From Sphingomonas sp. (GTDB lineage Bacteria; Pseudomonadota; Alphaproteobacteria; Sphingomonadales; Sphingomonadaceae), in contig JAHBZH010000001.1 of NCBI GenBank assembly GCA_019635535.1, forward strand, positions 565,001-629,000: a DNA stretch of 64,000 bases. The letters are read 5' to 3'. The notes beneath the pieces were generated by a model. That model made no database searches, had not been told where the DNA came from, and was given only the letters and a program-made list of their open reading frames with translations. This document shows, piece by piece, positions 63,486-64,000 of this stretch. Within the stretch, counting starts at the first letter, position 1; each line of letters opens with the position of its first letter. Position numbers and translations under genes: made by a program.

Positions 63486-64000
63486 ATGCGGCAAGCGGAC
63501 GTCATCATCCTCGGCGGCGGCCTGGTCGGCCTGACGCTCGCCATCGCGCTCGACCGGCACGGGCTGGCCAGCCTCGTCATCGATCCGGCCGATCCGGAAA
63601 AGCAGGTCGCGCCCAGCTATGACGGCCGCGCGACGGCGGTGTCGTCATCGTCCTGGCGGATGCTGGAGGCGATCGGCGTCGCCGGGCGGCTGGCGGGGCG
63701 GACCTGCGCGATCCAGGCGATCCGGGTCAGTGACGGTCTCAAGCCCGGCGGCATCCTGTTCGACCCGGGGGCCGACGACGACCCGCTCGGCATCATGGTC
63801 GAGAACCGGCTGCTGCGCGCGGCCTTGCGCGACGTGACGCTGTCGGCGGAGCGGATCGACCTCCGGATGCCGGCGCGCGCCGTCTCCATCGAACGCGACT
63901 CGGTCGGCGTGCGGATCGCCCTCGGCGATGGCGGCGAGGCGCGCGCGCCGCTGCTGATCGGCGCGGAGGGGCGCAATTCGCCGGTGCGGGAAGCGGCCAA
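63486..64000 (+). CDS. UbiH/UbiF-family FAD monooxygenase, N-terminal part (truncated by window edge)
   Basis: The first 171 residues of a flavoprotein hydroxylase of ubiquinone synthesis. FAD motif GGGLVGLTLAIALDRHGL, then DGRATAVSSSS and GAEGRNS match the UbiH/UbiF/Coq6 family. The frame is open to the window end. Which ring position it hydroxylates cannot be told. It diverges from ftsK. Confidence 0.92.
   Translation, partial: MRQADVIILGGGLVGLTLAIALDRHGLASLVIDPADPEKQVAPSYDGRATAVSSSSWRMLEAIGVAGRLAGRTCAIQAIRVSDGLKPGGILFDPGADDDPLGIMVENRLLRAALRDVTLSAERIDLRMPARAVSIERDSVGVRIALGDGGEARAPLLIGAEGRNSPVREAA

Noticed and set aside
61069..63534. 821-codon antisense frame over ftsK
   Set aside because: Contains repetitive Asp/Leu/Gly typical of reversed GC-rich codons; ftsK is certain.

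Overview
The window is a GC-rich alphaproteobacterial chromosome segment. It most resembles Sphingomonadales: IscR/SUF Fe-S operon, MmcB, DUF3576, DUF1491, YcgN, an OM receptor of the sphingomonad type, and short high-GC genes packed with 4-nt overlaps. The assignment to a genus is not possible from the sequence alone. No rRNA, insertion sequence, prophage or CRISPR array is visible; one tRNA gene is present.

The centre of the window is the chromosome's origin region. The order rho-hemJ-hemE / intergenic / ppsR(DUF299)-maf-coaE-dnaQ matches the origin cluster known from Caulobacter and Rickettsia. The hemE-ppsR gap (about 38.65-38.97 kb) carries DnaA-box-like and W-box-like sites and an AT-rich tract, so it is proposed as oriC. 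Genes on each side mostly point away from it. Six kb further on lies mnmE-mnmG-rsmG-parA-parB with two perfect parS palindromes (45202 and 47132) and one degenerate copy inside parB.

Layout: 1-7 kb holds the glnD 3' end, a TonB-dependent receptor and the thrS-infC translation operon. thrS is preceded by what looks like a leaderless Thr-rich leader peptide with an attenuator; infC starts with AUA. 7.1-12.6 kb: a small membrane-protein/XRE regulator module, hydrolase, TPR, SIMPL and LprI-like proteins, and a gloA-like/gloB pair. 12.6-17.4 kb: acyl-CoA synthetase, gamma-glutamyltransferase, pyrD. 17.5-23.5 kb: the iscR-sufB-(hypothetical)-sufC-sufD-sufS-sufT-sufA operon, in which palindromic repeats have entered the reading frames of iscR and sufC. 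23.5-33 kb: phosphofructokinase, tRNA-Leu, APC permease, Rieske oxygenase, msrB, class A PBP, YgjP, YcgN, Sco1, ankyrin protein, mmcB. 33-38.6 kb: minus-strand housekeeping genes ending at oriC. 49.4-53.6 kb: a DUF3576-leuS-lptE-holA operon. 54-64 kb: an OM protein, thiE-like, yggS, HAD, HEAT-repeat, ribA, xth, lolA, a retropepsin-like two-gene module wedged between lolA and ftsK, ftsK, and the start of a UbiH-family gene.

Most relevant for novelty: (1) the candidate thrS attenuator; (2) the 86-bp nested palindrome translated inside sufC and a related-style element making the tail of IscR; (3) the oriC/parS layout; (4) the retropepsin/83-aa module; (5) a small dispersed TTTCAGC hairpin family; (6) a series of NTGA gene junctions using ATG, GTG, TTG and probably CTG starts.
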